Shown in pieces: positions 34,262 through 44,559 of a stretch of DNA of 64,000 nt. The translations under genes and the position numbers were made by a program. The notes under the pieces were generated by a model. That model saw only the letters and a program-made list of their open reading frames with translations. It made no database searches and was not told the origin of the DNA. The stretch is from UBA737 sp045642125 (GTDB taxonomy: Bacteria > Bacillota > Clostridia > Oscillospirales > Acutalibacteraceae): positions 42,261 through 106,260 of the forward strand of contig JAZUIE010000006.1 in NCBI GenBank assembly GCA_045642125.1, in the 5' to 3' direction. Every line of letters begins with the position of its first letter. The stretch's first letter is position 1.

Positions 34262-35395
34262 GTGATTAAAATAAAAACCACAAAGGTTGATGGCTCTCCA
34301 TGCTTTTTGATTAAAAGCCAAAAAGGGCAGCAATTAAGCGAGCGAGAGCTTTATGCAATAAACAACAATGAAATATCCGGATTATTGCATATTGATGTTC
34401 AAATGAAAGGCACAGCCTTTAAACTAATCTATAATATTTCGGGATTTATTACATTTAAAGAATATTTAAGCACTCCCTTATATAAAGAATATTTTGCCGA
34501 AATATTAAAAAACGTTCTTGAAAACTTAAAAGCAATGCAAGAATCATTTTTTAACCAAGAATGTATATTACTTGATTTTGAGCATGTTTTAGTCAACCCT
34601 GCAACCGGAAAAATATACTTTTTATATGTTCCAATACAAGCCGCAGAGTGTGACACGCCGCTTAGGGATTTTTTGCTAAATATAATTCAATTCAGTACAT
34701 TTACAGCTAACGAAGATAGAGAATATATAAAAAGTTATATCAAGATTTTAAATAGCGGCATTAACTTTTCGGTTTTTGAATTGGAAGAGTACATAAAAAC
34801 GCTTTTGGGAAAGCAAAGTGCTAATACTGAAAGTATAGAATGTCCGCAATGCCATTCTGTCTTAAAAAAAGGAACAAACTATTGTCCTGCTTGCGGTGCA
34901 AAAGTTAGCGGAAATACCGGTAATACAGGTAAGGGTGTTTATGATCCTTTGCATTCCGATGAAAAAGAGCCTGAAAAAGACGAGGATGTTCATAAGGTTA
35001 AAAAATATGACACGCAAGGGTTAAGCGATGGTACAACGGTTTTGGGCGAAGACCCAGGCGGCACAACTGTTTTAGGCTCAGAGGAATTGGATGAACCGAA
35101 TTTCCCTTATTTAATCAGAGAGAAAAATGAGGAAAAAATATCTGTTGATAAGCCATCATTTAGAATCGGTAAAGAAAAACAGTACAGTGATTATTTTGTG
35201 TCGGATAACAGTGCTGTAAGCCGTAGCCATGCGGATATAATTACACGAGAAAAACGGTATTTTATAATTGACTTGAACTCTACAAATAAAACTTATGTAG
35301 ACGGCAGAGCTATACCGATTCAAAAAGAGGTTGAGATTTTTTCCGGAACAAGACTCAGGCTCGCAAATGAAGATTTCGTTTTTTATATTGAATAA
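34262..35395 (+). CDS. FHA-domain protein with zinc ribbon and DUF6382-like front
   Basis: 377 residues from GTG 34262 (GGAG upstream). The first 185 residues are a fold with the pattern ISGLLHIDVQMKGTAFKLIYNISGFITFKEYL, which I associate with DUF6382 and which may be related to the pseudokinase front of EssB/YukC. Then a zinc ribbon CPQCHSVLKKGTNYCPACG (about 194-212), a linker with two TTVLG motifs (DGTTVLGEDPGGTTVLG), and a C-terminal FHA domain (FRIGKEKQYSDYFVSDNSAVSRSHADI, DLNSTNKTYVDG). The FHA domain should bind phospho-Thr, and the TTVL motifs are likely kinase targets, so the protein could switch between self-binding and partner binding. It lies directly before the PP2C and kinase genes. 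Confidence 0.85.
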   Translation: MIKIKTTKVDGSPCFLIKSQKGQQLSERELYAINNNEISGLLHIDVQMKGTAFKLIYNISGFITFKEYLSTPLYKEYFAEILKNVLENLKAMQESFFNQECILLDFEHVLVNPATGKIYFLYVPIQAAECDTPLRDFLLNIIQFSTFTANEDREYIKSYIKILNSGINFSVFELEEYIKTLLGKQSANTESIECPQCHSVLKKGTNYCPACGAKVSGNTGNTGKGVYDPLHSDEKEPEKDEDVHKVKKYDTQGLSDGTTVLGEDPGGTTVLGSEELDEPNFPYLIREKNEEKISVDKPSFRIGKEKQYSDYFVSDNSAVSRSHADIITREKRYFIIDLNSTNKTYVDGRAIPIQKEVEIFSGTRLRLANEDFVFYIE

Positions 35396-35406
35396 GGAGA
35401 CCAAAA

Positions 35407-36180
35407 ATGAATTACAATTTTTCGTTTTACACCGATGTCGGTATTAAAAAATCTACGAATCAAGATAGTTGTTGTGTTCTTGAGGCAGAAACAGAAAAAG
35501 GTAAACTTCTGTTTGCTGTTCTTTGCGATGGTATGGGCGGTCTTGAAAAAGGCGAAGTTGCAAGCGCCACTATAATTAATGCTTTTTCAGATTGGTTTGA
35601 AAACAGCTTGTCTAACGATTTGGGAACGGACAATCCTCTGGAAGAAATTAAATATGAGTGGGATCGAATGATTAAAGAACTTAATCAAAAGATTGCTGAA
35701 TACGGCAGAAACAATCACATTCAGTTGGGTTCTACTATAACTTCTTTACTTGTTTTAGAAGATGGTAACTATATTATCGGACATGTAGGGGATTCAAGAG
35801 CATATAAAATTACAAACAGTGAAGTTTCTGTTTTGACAGAAGATCAAACACTTGTGGCTCGTGAAGTTAAAATGGGAAGAATGATGCCGGAGGAAGCAAA
35901 AAAAGATTCAAGAAGAAATGTGCTTCTTCAATGTATCGGTGCCTCTAAAATTGTTGAACCTGCTTTTTATTTCGGACAAGTCAACATAGGCGACTGTTAT
36001 ATGCTTTGCTCAGACGGTTTCCGTCATGTAATTACAGAGGACGAAATAATCAATTCTTTTTCCCCTGCGGTAAATGCTGATGAAGGAACAATGAAAGAAC
36101 ACATCAAGCAACTTATTGAACTTAACAAGGAACGGGGAGAAACCGATAACATCACATCAATATTGATAAAAGTTATATAG
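35407..36180 (+). CDS. PP2C-type Ser/Thr phosphatase (PrpC/Stp-like)
   Basis: 257 residues; AAGGAG before the ATG. Metal-binding and core motifs are all present: STNQDSC, LCDGMGGLEKGE (about 38-49), GHVGDSRAY, EDQTLVAREV, CSDGF and ETDNITSI. It should remove phosphate from Ser/Thr on targets of the adjoining kinase. The kinase gene starts 12 bases after its stop. Confidence 0.95.
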   Translation: MNYNFSFYTDVGIKKSTNQDSCCVLEAETEKGKLLFAVLCDGMGGLEKGEVASATIINAFSDWFENSLSNDLGTDNPLEEIKYEWDRMIKELNQKIAEYGRNNHIQLGSTITSLLVLEDGNYIIGHVGDSRAYKITNSEVSVLTEDQTLVAREVKMGRMMPEEAKKDSRRNVLLQCIGASKIVEPAFYFGQVNIGDCYMLCSDGFRHVITEDEIINSFSPAVNADEGTMKEHIKQLIELNKERGETDNITSILIKVI

Positions 36181-36192
36181 GGGGTTGTTTAA

Positions 36193-37872
36193 TTGGCTGT
36201 CGTCGGACAAGTAATTGACGATAAGTATGAAATACTTAAGCTTATCGGTCAAGGCGGAATGTCTAAAGTTTATCTTGCAATGGATAAACGACTCAATAAA
36301 CAGTGGGCAATTAAAGAAATTGAGAAAAAAGCCCGTGATAAAAATAATGAAATAGTTGTTCAAAGTGCAATTGCCGAAGCAAATATGATTAAGCAACTCG
36401 ACCATCCTGCAATTGTACGAATAGTAGATATTATTGATAACGGAAGCGTTATTTATATTATTGAGGACTACATCGAAGGCGAAACATTAAGTTCTATAAT
36501 CGAAAATAATGGTGCTCAACCGCAAGACTTGGTTATTGAATGGGCTATGCAAATATGTGAAGCATTTGAATACTTACATACCAGAAAGCCACCCATTATT
36601 TACCGTGATATGAAACCGGCAAATGTTATGTTAAAACCGGACGGTAACATTAAAATAATAGATTTCGGTATAGCCCGTGAATATAAAGAACAAAGTCTGG
36701 CGGATACCGTAAGTCTCGGTACAAAAGGTTATGCGGCTCCCGAACAGTTCGGCGGAAAAGGACAAACCGATGCAAGAACCGATATTTATTGCTTGGGCGT
36801 AACACTTTACCATTTAATTACAGGACAAAATCCTTGCGAACCGCCTTATGAAATATATCCGATAAGGCACTGGAATCCGCAGTTGTCAGCCGGTCTTGAA
36901 GCAATCATTCAAAAATGTACGCAGTTAAACCCTGCTGACAGATATCAGTCTTGTGCAGAACTTTTATATGCTCTTCATCACTATGAAGAATACGGTGCTG
37001 CATATAGAGCAAGACAAAAGAAAAAGTTGATGACTTTCATCATCACAGCGGCAATGGCAGTTGTTTTTGCAGTGGTTGGTGTTTTAGGACTTGTGATGAG
37101 AACTGCCACAAACAATGCGGACTACACGCAGAACATTGCTCAAGCTGAAAAATCTTCATCTTCCGAAGATAAAATCAAATTGTATTCTAATGCGATTGAT
37201 ATAAAGCCATTAGAAAATGAAGCATATCTCGGTATGGTAGATGCCTTTAAAGACGATGCGACATTTACGGTTGATGAAGAAGAAAGTTTAAAGAAGAAAA
37301 TAAATGCTAATATTTCAGGACTGAGAGGCCAACCCAATTATCCGGATTTGGCATTTGAGGTTGGTAAACTTTACTGGTATTACTACGATTACGGAAAAAC
37401 CGAAGACGGTGATAATCAAATCACTCGAATCAAGAGTGCAATTCAATGGTTTGATGATGCCGTAACATACGGCAGTAAATCGGCATCGTATTATCAGATG
37501 GCTACGATTTACCGTGATATTGGTAAATTCAACCGAGATATTACATTGAATATTGAGGAAGCATCCGATAAAGGAAAATACAAGCCCTATTGGGATAATA
37601 TCAAAGAACTCGTAACAATGATTAAGGGCGAAGATAGCGAAATCGTTGAACTTGAAGTTTATAAACTTGCAATGTACTCCGTTGAAACTTATGCAAGAAA
37701 GTTTAAATCAGACGGGATAACGAAAAATGAAATGACTTCGCTTATCAGTGATGCCCAAAAAGGAATAAAATCCGTTTCCACAACATCGGATAAAACGGAA
37801 ACATTAAAGGCAGAAGTTGAGTCCAGAGTCGATTCCGCTAAAACGGCAATCGAAAACGCTTTCAGAGAGTAG
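36193..37872 (+). CDS. Membrane Ser/Thr protein kinase with external TPR-like domain
   Basis: 559 residues from TTG 36193 (AGGGGG before it). The kinase domain covers about 10-265: GQGGMSKVY loop, WAIKEI with the ATP Lys, a catalytic loop YRDMKPANVM (Y in place of the usual H of HRD), DFGIARE and GTKGYAAPEQF. A basic stop (RARQKKK) and one membrane segment at about 276-299 follow. The outer 260 residues are helical and TPR-like, not PASTA repeats, so it does not look like the wall-sensing PrkC type. It probably phosphorylates the TTVL-bearing proteins encoded on either side and answers to something bound outside. Confidence 0.93.
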   Translation: MAVVGQVIDDKYEILKLIGQGGMSKVYLAMDKRLNKQWAIKEIEKKARDKNNEIVVQSAIAEANMIKQLDHPAIVRIVDIIDNGSVIYIIEDYIEGETLSSIIENNGAQPQDLVIEWAMQICEAFEYLHTRKPPIIYRDMKPANVMLKPDGNIKIIDFGIAREYKEQSLADTVSLGTKGYAAPEQFGGKGQTDARTDIYCLGVTLYHLITGQNPCEPPYEIYPIRHWNPQLSAGLEAIIQKCTQLNPADRYQSCAELLYALHHYEEYGAAYRARQKKKLMTFIITAAMAVVFAVVGVLGLVMRTATNNADYTQNIAQAEKSSSSEDKIKLYSNAIDIKPLENEAYLGMVDAFKDDATFTVDEEESLKKKINANISGLRGQPNYPDLAFEVGKLYWYYYDYGKTEDGDNQITRIKSAIQWFDDAVTYGSKSASYYQMATIYRDIGKFNRDITLNIEEASDKGKYKPYWDNIKELVTMIKGEDSEIVELEVYKLAMYSVETYARKFKSDGITKNEMTSLISDAQKGIKSVSTTSDKTETLKAEVESRVDSAKTAIENAFRE

Positions 37873-37883
37873 GTGAAAATCTA

Positions 37884-38591
37884 ATGAGTGCTACAGCATG
37901 GTTTGTCATTGCAATTGTCGGATTTTCGCTTTGCGGTATAGCGTTAGTAGCTGCTGTGTTTATGTTTATAAAAATGAATATTCCGTCAATTATCGGTGAT
38001 TTAACAGGTAAAACGGTTGCCCGTGAAATAAAAGCAATGCGTGATGAAAACGCTTCATCCGGCGACAAGAGATTCAAGCCGAGCAAAGTGAATATGGAAC
38101 GGGGAAAACTTACCGAGAAAGTTACGATAGATACCGGTCAGACAGGAAAAGGTAAAACAGTTTCAACTACAAAGAATGCCCCTAAGAGTAAGGCTTCTCC
38201 GAAAAAGCAAATTACCGAAAGCTTTTCTACTGATGTAAGACCGAAAAAAACAGATGTACTTAATAAAACAGGTTCACTTGAAACCGCGGTTTTGGAAAGT
38301 GAAGCAACAGAAGTTTTGTTGGACAATGTTGCAGATTCAAAATATGATGCAACAGAAATCATACAAGGCGACAGCACAACGGTATTGGATGCCGGGGATG
38401 CTACAACGGTTTTGGGTGCATCGGAAGAAACGGCTGTATTAAATGAAAGTACTACCGTTTTATCGGAGGGTACTACGGTACTGTCGGAAGGAACTACGGT
38501 ATTGTCACAAGAATCCCAAACCGAAAAGCTTAAAGTTGATTTCAAAGTGACAAGAAAAATCGTAGATATTCATTCGGACGAGGTGGTTTGA
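37884..38591 (+). CDS. Single-span membrane protein with T-x-x-L phospho-motif array
   Basis: 235 residues. One membrane segment near the N-terminus (WFVIAIVGFSLCGIALVAAVFMFI), a basic charged middle, then an array of about nine units between residues 130 and 215: TAVL, TEVL, TEII, TTVL twice, TAVL, and TTVL three times in DESTTVL-SEGTTVL-SEGTTVL form. Every unit fits pT-x-x-[L/I], the +3 preference of many FHA domains. It should be phosphorylated by the kinase next door and dock FHA proteins at the membrane. No other domain was recognised. Confidence 0.75.
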   Translation: MSATAWFVIAIVGFSLCGIALVAAVFMFIKMNIPSIIGDLTGKTVAREIKAMRDENASSGDKRFKPSKVNMERGKLTEKVTIDTGQTGKGKTVSTTKNAPKSKASPKKQITESFSTDVRPKKTDVLNKTGSLETAVLESEATEVLLDNVADSKYDATEIIQGDSTTVLDAGDATTVLGASEETAVLNESTTVLSEGTTVLSEGTTVLSQESQTEKLKVDFKVTRKIVDIHSDEVV

Positions 38592-39070
38592 TGCGGCGAA
38601 TAATGGAAAAGGTTTTCAAGTTTATTAATATTTCTATTACTTTTTCTGTTATTTCTTCAAGCTCGATATTATTGGCATTATTTACGGATAACAACTTGTT
38701 TTTAAGTATAGCAATTCCTATTGTTTTTTGGGGCGGATTGCTTTGCGAACAGTTTTTCTTTTGGAATGCCGTTAGATTGATAAAAATTATTTGTCAAAAT
38801 AGCAATTTGCAGTTTAGAAGAATATCAAGCCGAATAGGAGTTTTGGAATTCAGCAAAACCACAGAAGGCTTTATAGCGGATTTATTATTAGCAACATCTT
38901 TTATTGTTACTGTGTTGTGCATTATATTTCCTACGATAATAGAAGCGTTGCAATATATAACATTTTTTCTATTCGTTCTGTCGTTCAGGTTACATTGTAT
39001 TTTTAACGGCAAGAACTATAGATATAAAAAACTTTTGATAAGAAGGATGGTTAGAAACAATGAAAGTTAA
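38591..39070 (+). CDS. Small four-helix membrane protein
   Basis: 159 residues from ATG 38591, which overlaps the previous stop (TGATG) and has GAGGTGG upstream; ATG 38603 is an alternative. Four hydrophobic segments lie at about 12-30, 34-56, 95-115 and 118-135, with a basic C-terminus. Its stop overlaps the next start by 11 bases. No family was recognised; a membrane part of the secretion locus is possible from context. Confidence 0.65.
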   Translation: MRRIMEKVFKFINISITFSVISSSSILLALFTDNNLFLSIAIPIVFWGGLLCEQFFFWNAVRLIKIICQNSNLQFRRISSRIGVLEFSKTTEGFIADLLLATSFIVTVLCIIFPTIIEALQYITFFLFVLSFRLHCIFNGKNYRYKKLLIRRMVRNNES

Positions 39071-42000
39071 GGAGAAATTTGGTATTTCAAAAGTATTAGC
39101 AATGCTTTTGGCAGTGCTTTTGCTTTGCAGTATGATACCGATAGGTACACTCATGAGTGTTTTTGCGGTAAGTATAGGTGAATTTACCGTAACACTTAAA
39201 AATGATTCTCAAACAGTTCAAAGTAATGATGCAAATGTTACTTTAACTTTGAAAACGGATGCAGAAACTACAAAAACTGTAAAAGCCGTATCAGGTGTTG
39301 CAACATTTGAAAATTTTGTTGAGGATGAAACAGAGTATTATGTTTCGGTGTCCAACGCAATCGGATATGAAGATGTTGAAAACTTTGACCTTACTGTAGG
39401 TCAAGGAGCCACTTCTGCTAAAATTGAACTTACAGCTCTTGAAAAAATAACAATCAGCGGTAAAGTCCTCAACGAAAAAGGTAATGCATATAGCAATGCG
39501 ACTGTAACTTATGAAGGCTATATTTCCGGTTCAAAAAAGACAGATTCACAGGGCAAATATAGTTTTGAAGCATATAAAGGCAAAGACTATACTGTTACTG
39601 CAAGTGGTGCAGATAAATACAAGCCTGAAACCACAAACATTACAAACCCGACAGGAAATTATGAATGCAACTTTAATCTTACTATAAAAGAATTTTCTAT
39701 TACTACATCTTCCGATGAAAACGGTACTATTACAGATACCTCTTGGGTTAGTTATGATGGTAGTAAAGACATAAAAGCAACTGCAAATCAGGGATATTGC
39801 ATCAAAGAGTTTAAAGTAAATGGCGAAGTTGATACGAATGCTACAGGGGAAAAAGAATATACAAAAAAGTTTTCTAATGTTAAGGATAATCAAACGGTAG
39901 TTGTAACATTTGAAAGACAAACATATACTATTACATTTACTGTTTCTCAAAATGGTAATGTTACTTACAATGATGGAGAACAGACCGTTGCTGGCGGTTC
40001 CGTTAATGTTGAAAAAGTATTTGAAGAGTCAACAGAAAAAGAGAATCCTAATAAAATTACCGTAATTGCAAATCCAAGCGAGAATTATCGTGTGTCCAAA
40101 GTTATTGTCGATAAAAATACAGAAGAATATAAAGACAACAAATATTGTTACGATGCCCAGGAGAAATATAGCAAAGAACTTGAAATCAATAAGAATCATA
40201 CAATAGAAGTTGAATTTAAACCTATTTTGATAGATGTTTCTGTGTCTTCTAATCAATATGGATTAGTATATTTTGGAGAAGTTGGAAAAGAAACCACAAA
40301 AGTTGATTATAATGGTAGCACTACGCTCACTATGGAACCGAGCGATGGATATATTGTGTCTGATGTGGTGGTAAATGGTGTAAGCAAGTATTCTGAAATT
40401 GTTGAAAATGATATTTACACTCTTAGTATTTCGGGAATCGTTGTAACCACAAACATTGAAGTTACATTTGAAGAAGCCAAAACAGCAGATCCGGGAAATA
40501 AGATTTCAAATGAATATTATGATATTACATTTTCAAAAGAAGAAGTAAAATCAGCATATTATGAAGGACAGACCTATGTTGTTGTTCTTCCCAAAGATGC
40601 TTATGCTACTATTACATGCAACCAAAATTATAAAGGTGTTAAATACAATACGAATAAAGCCCAGCATTATTACGATAAATCCAAAAAAATAAATTCTACT
40701 ACTTTGATTGAAAACATTTGGATTAAAAATGGAGATTTACCGAAAGATAAAATTAACATCAAAAATGTTAATGTTAAAATAATTATTGATAAAACCGCTC
40801 CTTCTTTAGATGATATTCCGGAAGTGAAATGGAATAATACTGCTGTAACAGTTTCCGGCACTGCAAAAGATACAAACACACCTGATAATCCTTCATCCGG
40901 ATTAAAAGCCATTGTTTGGAAAGCAGGTGGCACCTTATCTGAGGAAGAGGTACTTGCTGAAGAAACAAACAAGGTATCTGTTAGTTCAACAGGTTCGTAT
41001 TCTTTTAAGAGCACAGATGAAAAGCAGAACAAAACTTATTATGTGTATGCTATAGACTATGCTAACAATGTTTCAAAATATAAAACCGTTCAAATTAAAA
41101 TTGATAAAACCAAACCTCAAATTGACGGATTTATAATTAAGAAGCCATCCCATTTTGATAAAGTATTAAATTTCTTGACATTCGGAATTTTTGGTAACTC
41201 GAAAGCCGTTATTGAAGTTTCTGCCAGTGATCCTACAGCAGAAGGCGGAGAAACAGTTCCTTCTTCCGGAATTGCAAAAATCACATTATTTTATGGCGAT
41301 ATTGAAATCACCAAAGAATCAAAAGACTTTGAAAGCGGAAAAGCGATTTTTGAAATAAATGCATCTTTTGCTGATGACATATATGCTCAAGCGGAAGATT
41401 TTGCCGGTAATAAATCTGACAAGATTAAATCAGAAAAAAGCAATACAAACGATAAGGACGAAAAAGAAGTATCCGTAAAACTTGAAACAGATAAGCCGAC
41501 AATCGCTAATGTTGAAATCACAGCACAAAACAAGTCTTCTGATTGGGTAGACGGTAATTTTACAATAAAAGTTACTGCTTATGATAACGGTTCGGGCATA
41601 GGACAAATCATTGTAAAGACCAACGAGAAGACAGGTTTTGAAAAAACAATAATCAATAAAGATTATTCAAAAGAGGATAAAATTCAGGGCAATTCTGAAT
41701 TATCACCTGTTAAAATTAGCAGCGATGTTAATATTGAGGAAGTTCTTTGTGGTGCAGACGGCAAGTATGTAATATCAACGACTGTTATAGATAATGCAGG
41801 CAATGATCAGTCCGAACAAGCCATCGTTTATTTGGATAATAAAGCTCCATATATAAAGGCGGACGGATATACATTTAATGGAACTGGTATTTCTGAAAGT
41901 TCCGCTGTGGCTACCGATTACGGTTACTACTTTAAAGATGAAACAACAGTGGGAATTAAAGCCACAGACGAGTCTCCGTCTTCCGGTATCGATACGATAT

Positions 42001-44498
42001 CCGTTTTCTTAAAAGACATTAATGGCAATTATGTAAAGGTTAATAACGGTATTGCTAATGTAATAAAGACTACAGAAGTCGATGCCACATCAGTTATTAA
42101 GGTTGTAGACGATGCGATTTCATTTAAAATACCCGCAAACTTCAAAGGTCAAATATTTGCTAAGGCAACGGATAATGTAAAGAATACACCCGAAAGCTAC
42201 GAAACTCCCAATGGTGCCATCGTTGAAAATGCTGACAAACATAGTAATACTTCCAGTATTGAGATTACACCCAAGACTTCAAAAGTCGGAGTTCAGGACA
42301 AGAAATATATTTATAAGTATGATAAGACCGGATGTAAACCTGATAAAAACATGTCTTTCTCTGATACAACCGATGTTCCCCTTTATAATGATTCTGCAGA
42401 CTTAAATGTAGTTGTTAATGATAGTTATTCTGGTATAAGAAAAATCGAATATACCATAATTGAAAACGGCAAAGAAACTACAAAGGCAGTTGAATATGAT
42501 AATGCCGGAAATGCTATATCTGGCAGCGATAGTGGTTGGGCAGCGACAAAAGAAAATGGAAGCAATCTTGTTGTTACTTCAAAAAAGACAATTACCGTAG
42601 ATGGCAATCATAATAATATGGTTCTTCGTGTAATATTAACCGACAGAGCCGGAAATCAAAGCTATGATTACTATGTTATAGGTATTGATAAAGATGCTCC
42701 TGTAATTACTGTTAAAATGAATGACGATGACAACAAGGATTACGCAGGTTTCTTTAATGTTAATCGTACAGCAACCTTTGAAATTAAAGAACGCAACTTC
42801 AACAACAAAACAGAAGACGACAAAGGCGCAGTATTTACAGTAACTATCACTGATGAAAACGGCAAAAAAGAAGATGTCAATATAACACCGAACTTTACTT
42901 TAAAGCCGAATTCATATGTAGTAACGGATGCAGAAGAATATTCAATTTACACAATGGATTACACCTTTGATAAAGACGGAGATTACACCTTTGCGTTACA
43001 GGTGACTGATTTGGCTACAAATAAGACAGAAGATAAAGATGTGTCTTATGAAAACGAAAAAGGCGATGACATCCGTGATATCAGCAACAAGTTTACCGTT
43101 GATAAAACTAAGCCGGTTGTAACCGTTACATATGACAACAACAATGTTCTTAACGGTAACTACTATAAGGCAGACCGTACAGCAACTATTACAATTGCAG
43201 AACATAATTTTGAAGCAAAAGATGTTAAAATTATTGGCAAAGCAACTGATAATGCAACGGGCACTGAAACCGCAACTACATTCCCGAAGGAAAGCGAATG
43301 GAAGAATAACGGCAACAACACTTATACGGCTACCATTCACTATGCAAACGATTCAAAATACACCTTTGATATCGAATATCTTGATATGGCAGGCAACAGC
43401 ATTGATGACTATAAAGAAGAAACATTCTTTGTTGACAAAACTGCTCCTACTCTTGAAATAAGCGGTGTTGCAGATAGATCTGCAAATAATGGAACTGTAG
43501 CTCCGGAAATCAAGCTGTTTGATACCAACTTTAATAAGGATGCAATTACTATTGCTCTTACCGGTGTAAACAGAGGCGGAGTTGATTACAGCCGTTCGAT
43601 TTCCGACATTATCAACGGACAAAACATCAGATATGCTGATTTTGAAAGAGTTCAGATGGTTGATGATATTTACACATTGAGTGTAAAACTTATTGATATG
43701 GCAGGAAATGAAACCACAAAGGCAATTACTTTCTCAGTAAACCGTTTCGGCTCAGTATATGACATTTCCGGTCTTAAAGACTTAATTGGCAAATATTTGC
43801 AGAAAGAAAAAGATGTTGTATTCACCGAAACAAATGTAGATACTCTTAACCCCGAATCAATCAAGATTAAGCTCACAGCAAACGGAACACCGAAAGATTT
43901 AGTTCTTGACAAAGATTATACAATCGCAAAGGTTGAGGAAAAATGGGCTTCTTGGAGCCGCTACACCTACACCATTAAGAAAGATTTGTTCAAGAATGAC
44001 GGTACATATTCATTAAGTGTTTATTCTGTCGATGCAGCGGGCAATGTAAACGAAAATATTGAAGAATCAAAGAAAGCTGAGATTTCCTTCGGTGTTGACA
44101 AAACCAAGCCCGTTATCGTTCCGATAGACTTTGAAGATGGCAAACAGTATCCTGTTGAATCAAAAGAAGTTACTATCGAAATAAAGGATAACCTTAAATT
44201 AAACGGTGTAAAGATTTATCTTAACGATAAAGAAGTTAAGTATGAAAACGATGGCGAAACTTACAAGTTTTCTATCCCCGAATCTAATAGCAAACAAAGT
44301 GTAAGAATTGTTGCAACCGATGCTGCAGGTAACGAACATGAATTGTTTGTTAAGGATTTCCTCGTATCTACTAACATCTTTGCTCGTTGGTACAACAACA
44401 CACCTTTGTTTATCGGTTCTATTATCGGTGTTGTAGTTATAGCAATAGGCATTATCGCTCTTATTCTGTTCCGTAAAAAGAAACAGGACGAAAAGTAA
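39060..44498 (+). CDS. Giant surface protein with repeated Ig-like domains and C-terminal anchor
   Basis: 1812 residues. A signal peptide (KVLAMLLAVLLLCSMIPIGTL) is followed by a carboxypeptidase-regulatory-like beta domain (KITISGKVLNEKGNAYSNATVTYEG), repeat units with YTITFTVSQNGNVTY-type strands, and at least seven Big/Ig-like domains whose joints read DKTAP, DKTKP, DNKAP, DKDAP, DKTKPVV, DKTAPTL, DKTKPVIVP. The end has one membrane segment (GSIIGVVVIAIGIIALILF) and RKKKQDEK, but no LPXTG before it, so it is anchored by the helix rather than by sortase. It is probably a long stalk or adhesin outside the cell. ATG 39060 lies inside the previous gene's end. Confidence 0.82.
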   Translation: MKVKEKFGISKVLAMLLAVLLLCSMIPIGTLMSVFAVSIGEFTVTLKNDSQTVQSNDANVTLTLKTDAETTKTVKAVSGVATFENFVEDETEYYVSVSNAIGYEDVENFDLTVGQGATSAKIELTALEKITISGKVLNEKGNAYSNATVTYEGYISGSKKTDSQGKYSFEAYKGKDYTVTASGADKYKPETTNITNPTGNYECNFNLTIKEFSITTSSDENGTITDTSWVSYDGSKDIKATANQGYCIKEFKVNGEVDTNATGEKEYTKKFSNVKDNQTVVVTFERQTYTITFTVSQNGNVTYNDGEQTVAGGSVNVEKVFEESTEKENPNKITVIANPSENYRVSKVIVDKNTEEYKDNKYCYDAQEKYSKELEINKNHTIEVEFKPILIDVSVSSNQYGLVYFGEVGKETTKVDYNGSTTLTMEPSDGYIVSDVVVNGVSKYSEIVENDIYTLSISGIVVTTNIEVTFEEAKTADPGNKISNEYYDITFSKEEVKSAYYEGQTYVVVLPKDAYATITCNQNYKGVKYNTNKAQHYYDKSKKINSTTLIENIWIKNGDLPKDKINIKNVNVKIIIDKTAPSLDDIPEVKWNNTAVTVSGTAKDTNTPDNPSSGLKAIVWKAGGTLSEEEVLAEETNKVSVSSTGSYSFKSTDEKQNKTYYVYAIDYANNVSKYKTVQIKIDKTKPQIDGFIIKKPSHFDKVLNFLTFGIFGNSKAVIEVSASDPTAEGGETVPSSGIAKITLFYGDIEITKESKDFESGKAIFEINASFADDIYAQAEDFAGNKSDKIKSEKSNTNDKDEKEVSVKLETDKPTIANVEITAQNKSSDWVDGNFTIKVTAYDNGSGIGQIIVKTNEKTGFEKTIINKDYSKEDKIQGNSELSPVKISSDVNIEEVLCGADGKYVISTTVIDNAGNDQSEQAIVYLDNKAPYIKADGYTFNGTGISESSAVATDYGYYFKDETTVGIKATDESPSSGIDTISVFLKDINGNYVKVNNGIANVIKTTEVDATSVIKVVDDAISFKIPANFKGQIFAKATDNVKNTPESYETPNGAIVENADKHSNTSSIEITPKTSKVGVQDKKYIYKYDKTGCKPDKNMSFSDTTDVPLYNDSADLNVVVNDSYSGIRKIEYTIIENGKETTKAVEYDNAGNAISGSDSGWAATKENGSNLVVTSKKTITVDGNHNNMVLRVILTDRAGNQSYDYYVIGIDKDAPVITVKMNDDDNKDYAGFFNVNRTATFEIKERNFNNKTEDDKGAVFTVTITDENGKKEDVNITPNFTLKPNSYVVTDAEEYSIYTMDYTFDKDGDYTFALQVTDLATNKTEDKDVSYENEKGDDIRDISNKFTVDKTKPVVTVTYDNNNVLNGNYYKADRTATITIAEHNFEAKDVKIIGKATDNATGTETATTFPKESEWKNNGNNTYTATIHYANDSKYTFDIEYLDMAGNSIDDYKEETFFVDKTAPTLEISGVADRSANNGTVAPEIKLFDTNFNKDAITIALTGVNRGGVDYSRSISDIINGQNIRYADFERVQMVDDIYTLSVKLIDMAGNETTKAITFSVNRFGSVYDISGLKDLIGKYLQKEKDVVFTETNVDTLNPESIKIKLTANGTPKDLVLDKDYTIAKVEEKWASWSRYTYTIKKDLFKNDGTYSLSVYSVDAAGNVNENIEESKKAEISFGVDKTKPVIVPIDFEDGKQYPVESKEVTIEIKDNLKLNGVKIYLNDKEVKYENDGETYKFSIPESNSKQSVRIVATDAAGNEHELFVKDFLVSTNIFARWYNNTPLFIGSIIGVVVIAIGIIALILFRKKKQDEK

Positions 44499-44513
44499 TT
44501 AATTGTATTTTAA

Positions 44514-44541
44514 GTCTCGGCGGATAAAATTCCGCCGAGAC
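44514..44541 (+). promoter_or_regulatory. Strong intergenic hairpin without T run
   Basis: A perfect 11-bp stem GTCTCGGCGGA / TCCGCCGAGAC with a 6-base loop, then AAAGTTGGAGG, the ribosome site of the next gene. With no U tail it is more likely an mRNA-stabilising or processing element than a terminator. Confidence 0.5.
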
Positions 44542-44559
44542 AAAGTTGGAGGATTATAT

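Noticed and set aside
34262..37872. FHA, PP2C and kinase genes as part of a type VI secretion system
   Set aside because: No TssB/C, Hcp or VgrG genes; essC, yukD and WXG100 genes make type VII the right frame.
38254..38545. Possible short tandem DNA repeat or CRISPR-like array
   Set aside because: The repetition follows codons of the T-x-x-L units, varies in length and lies within one open frame; no constant repeat and unique spacers.
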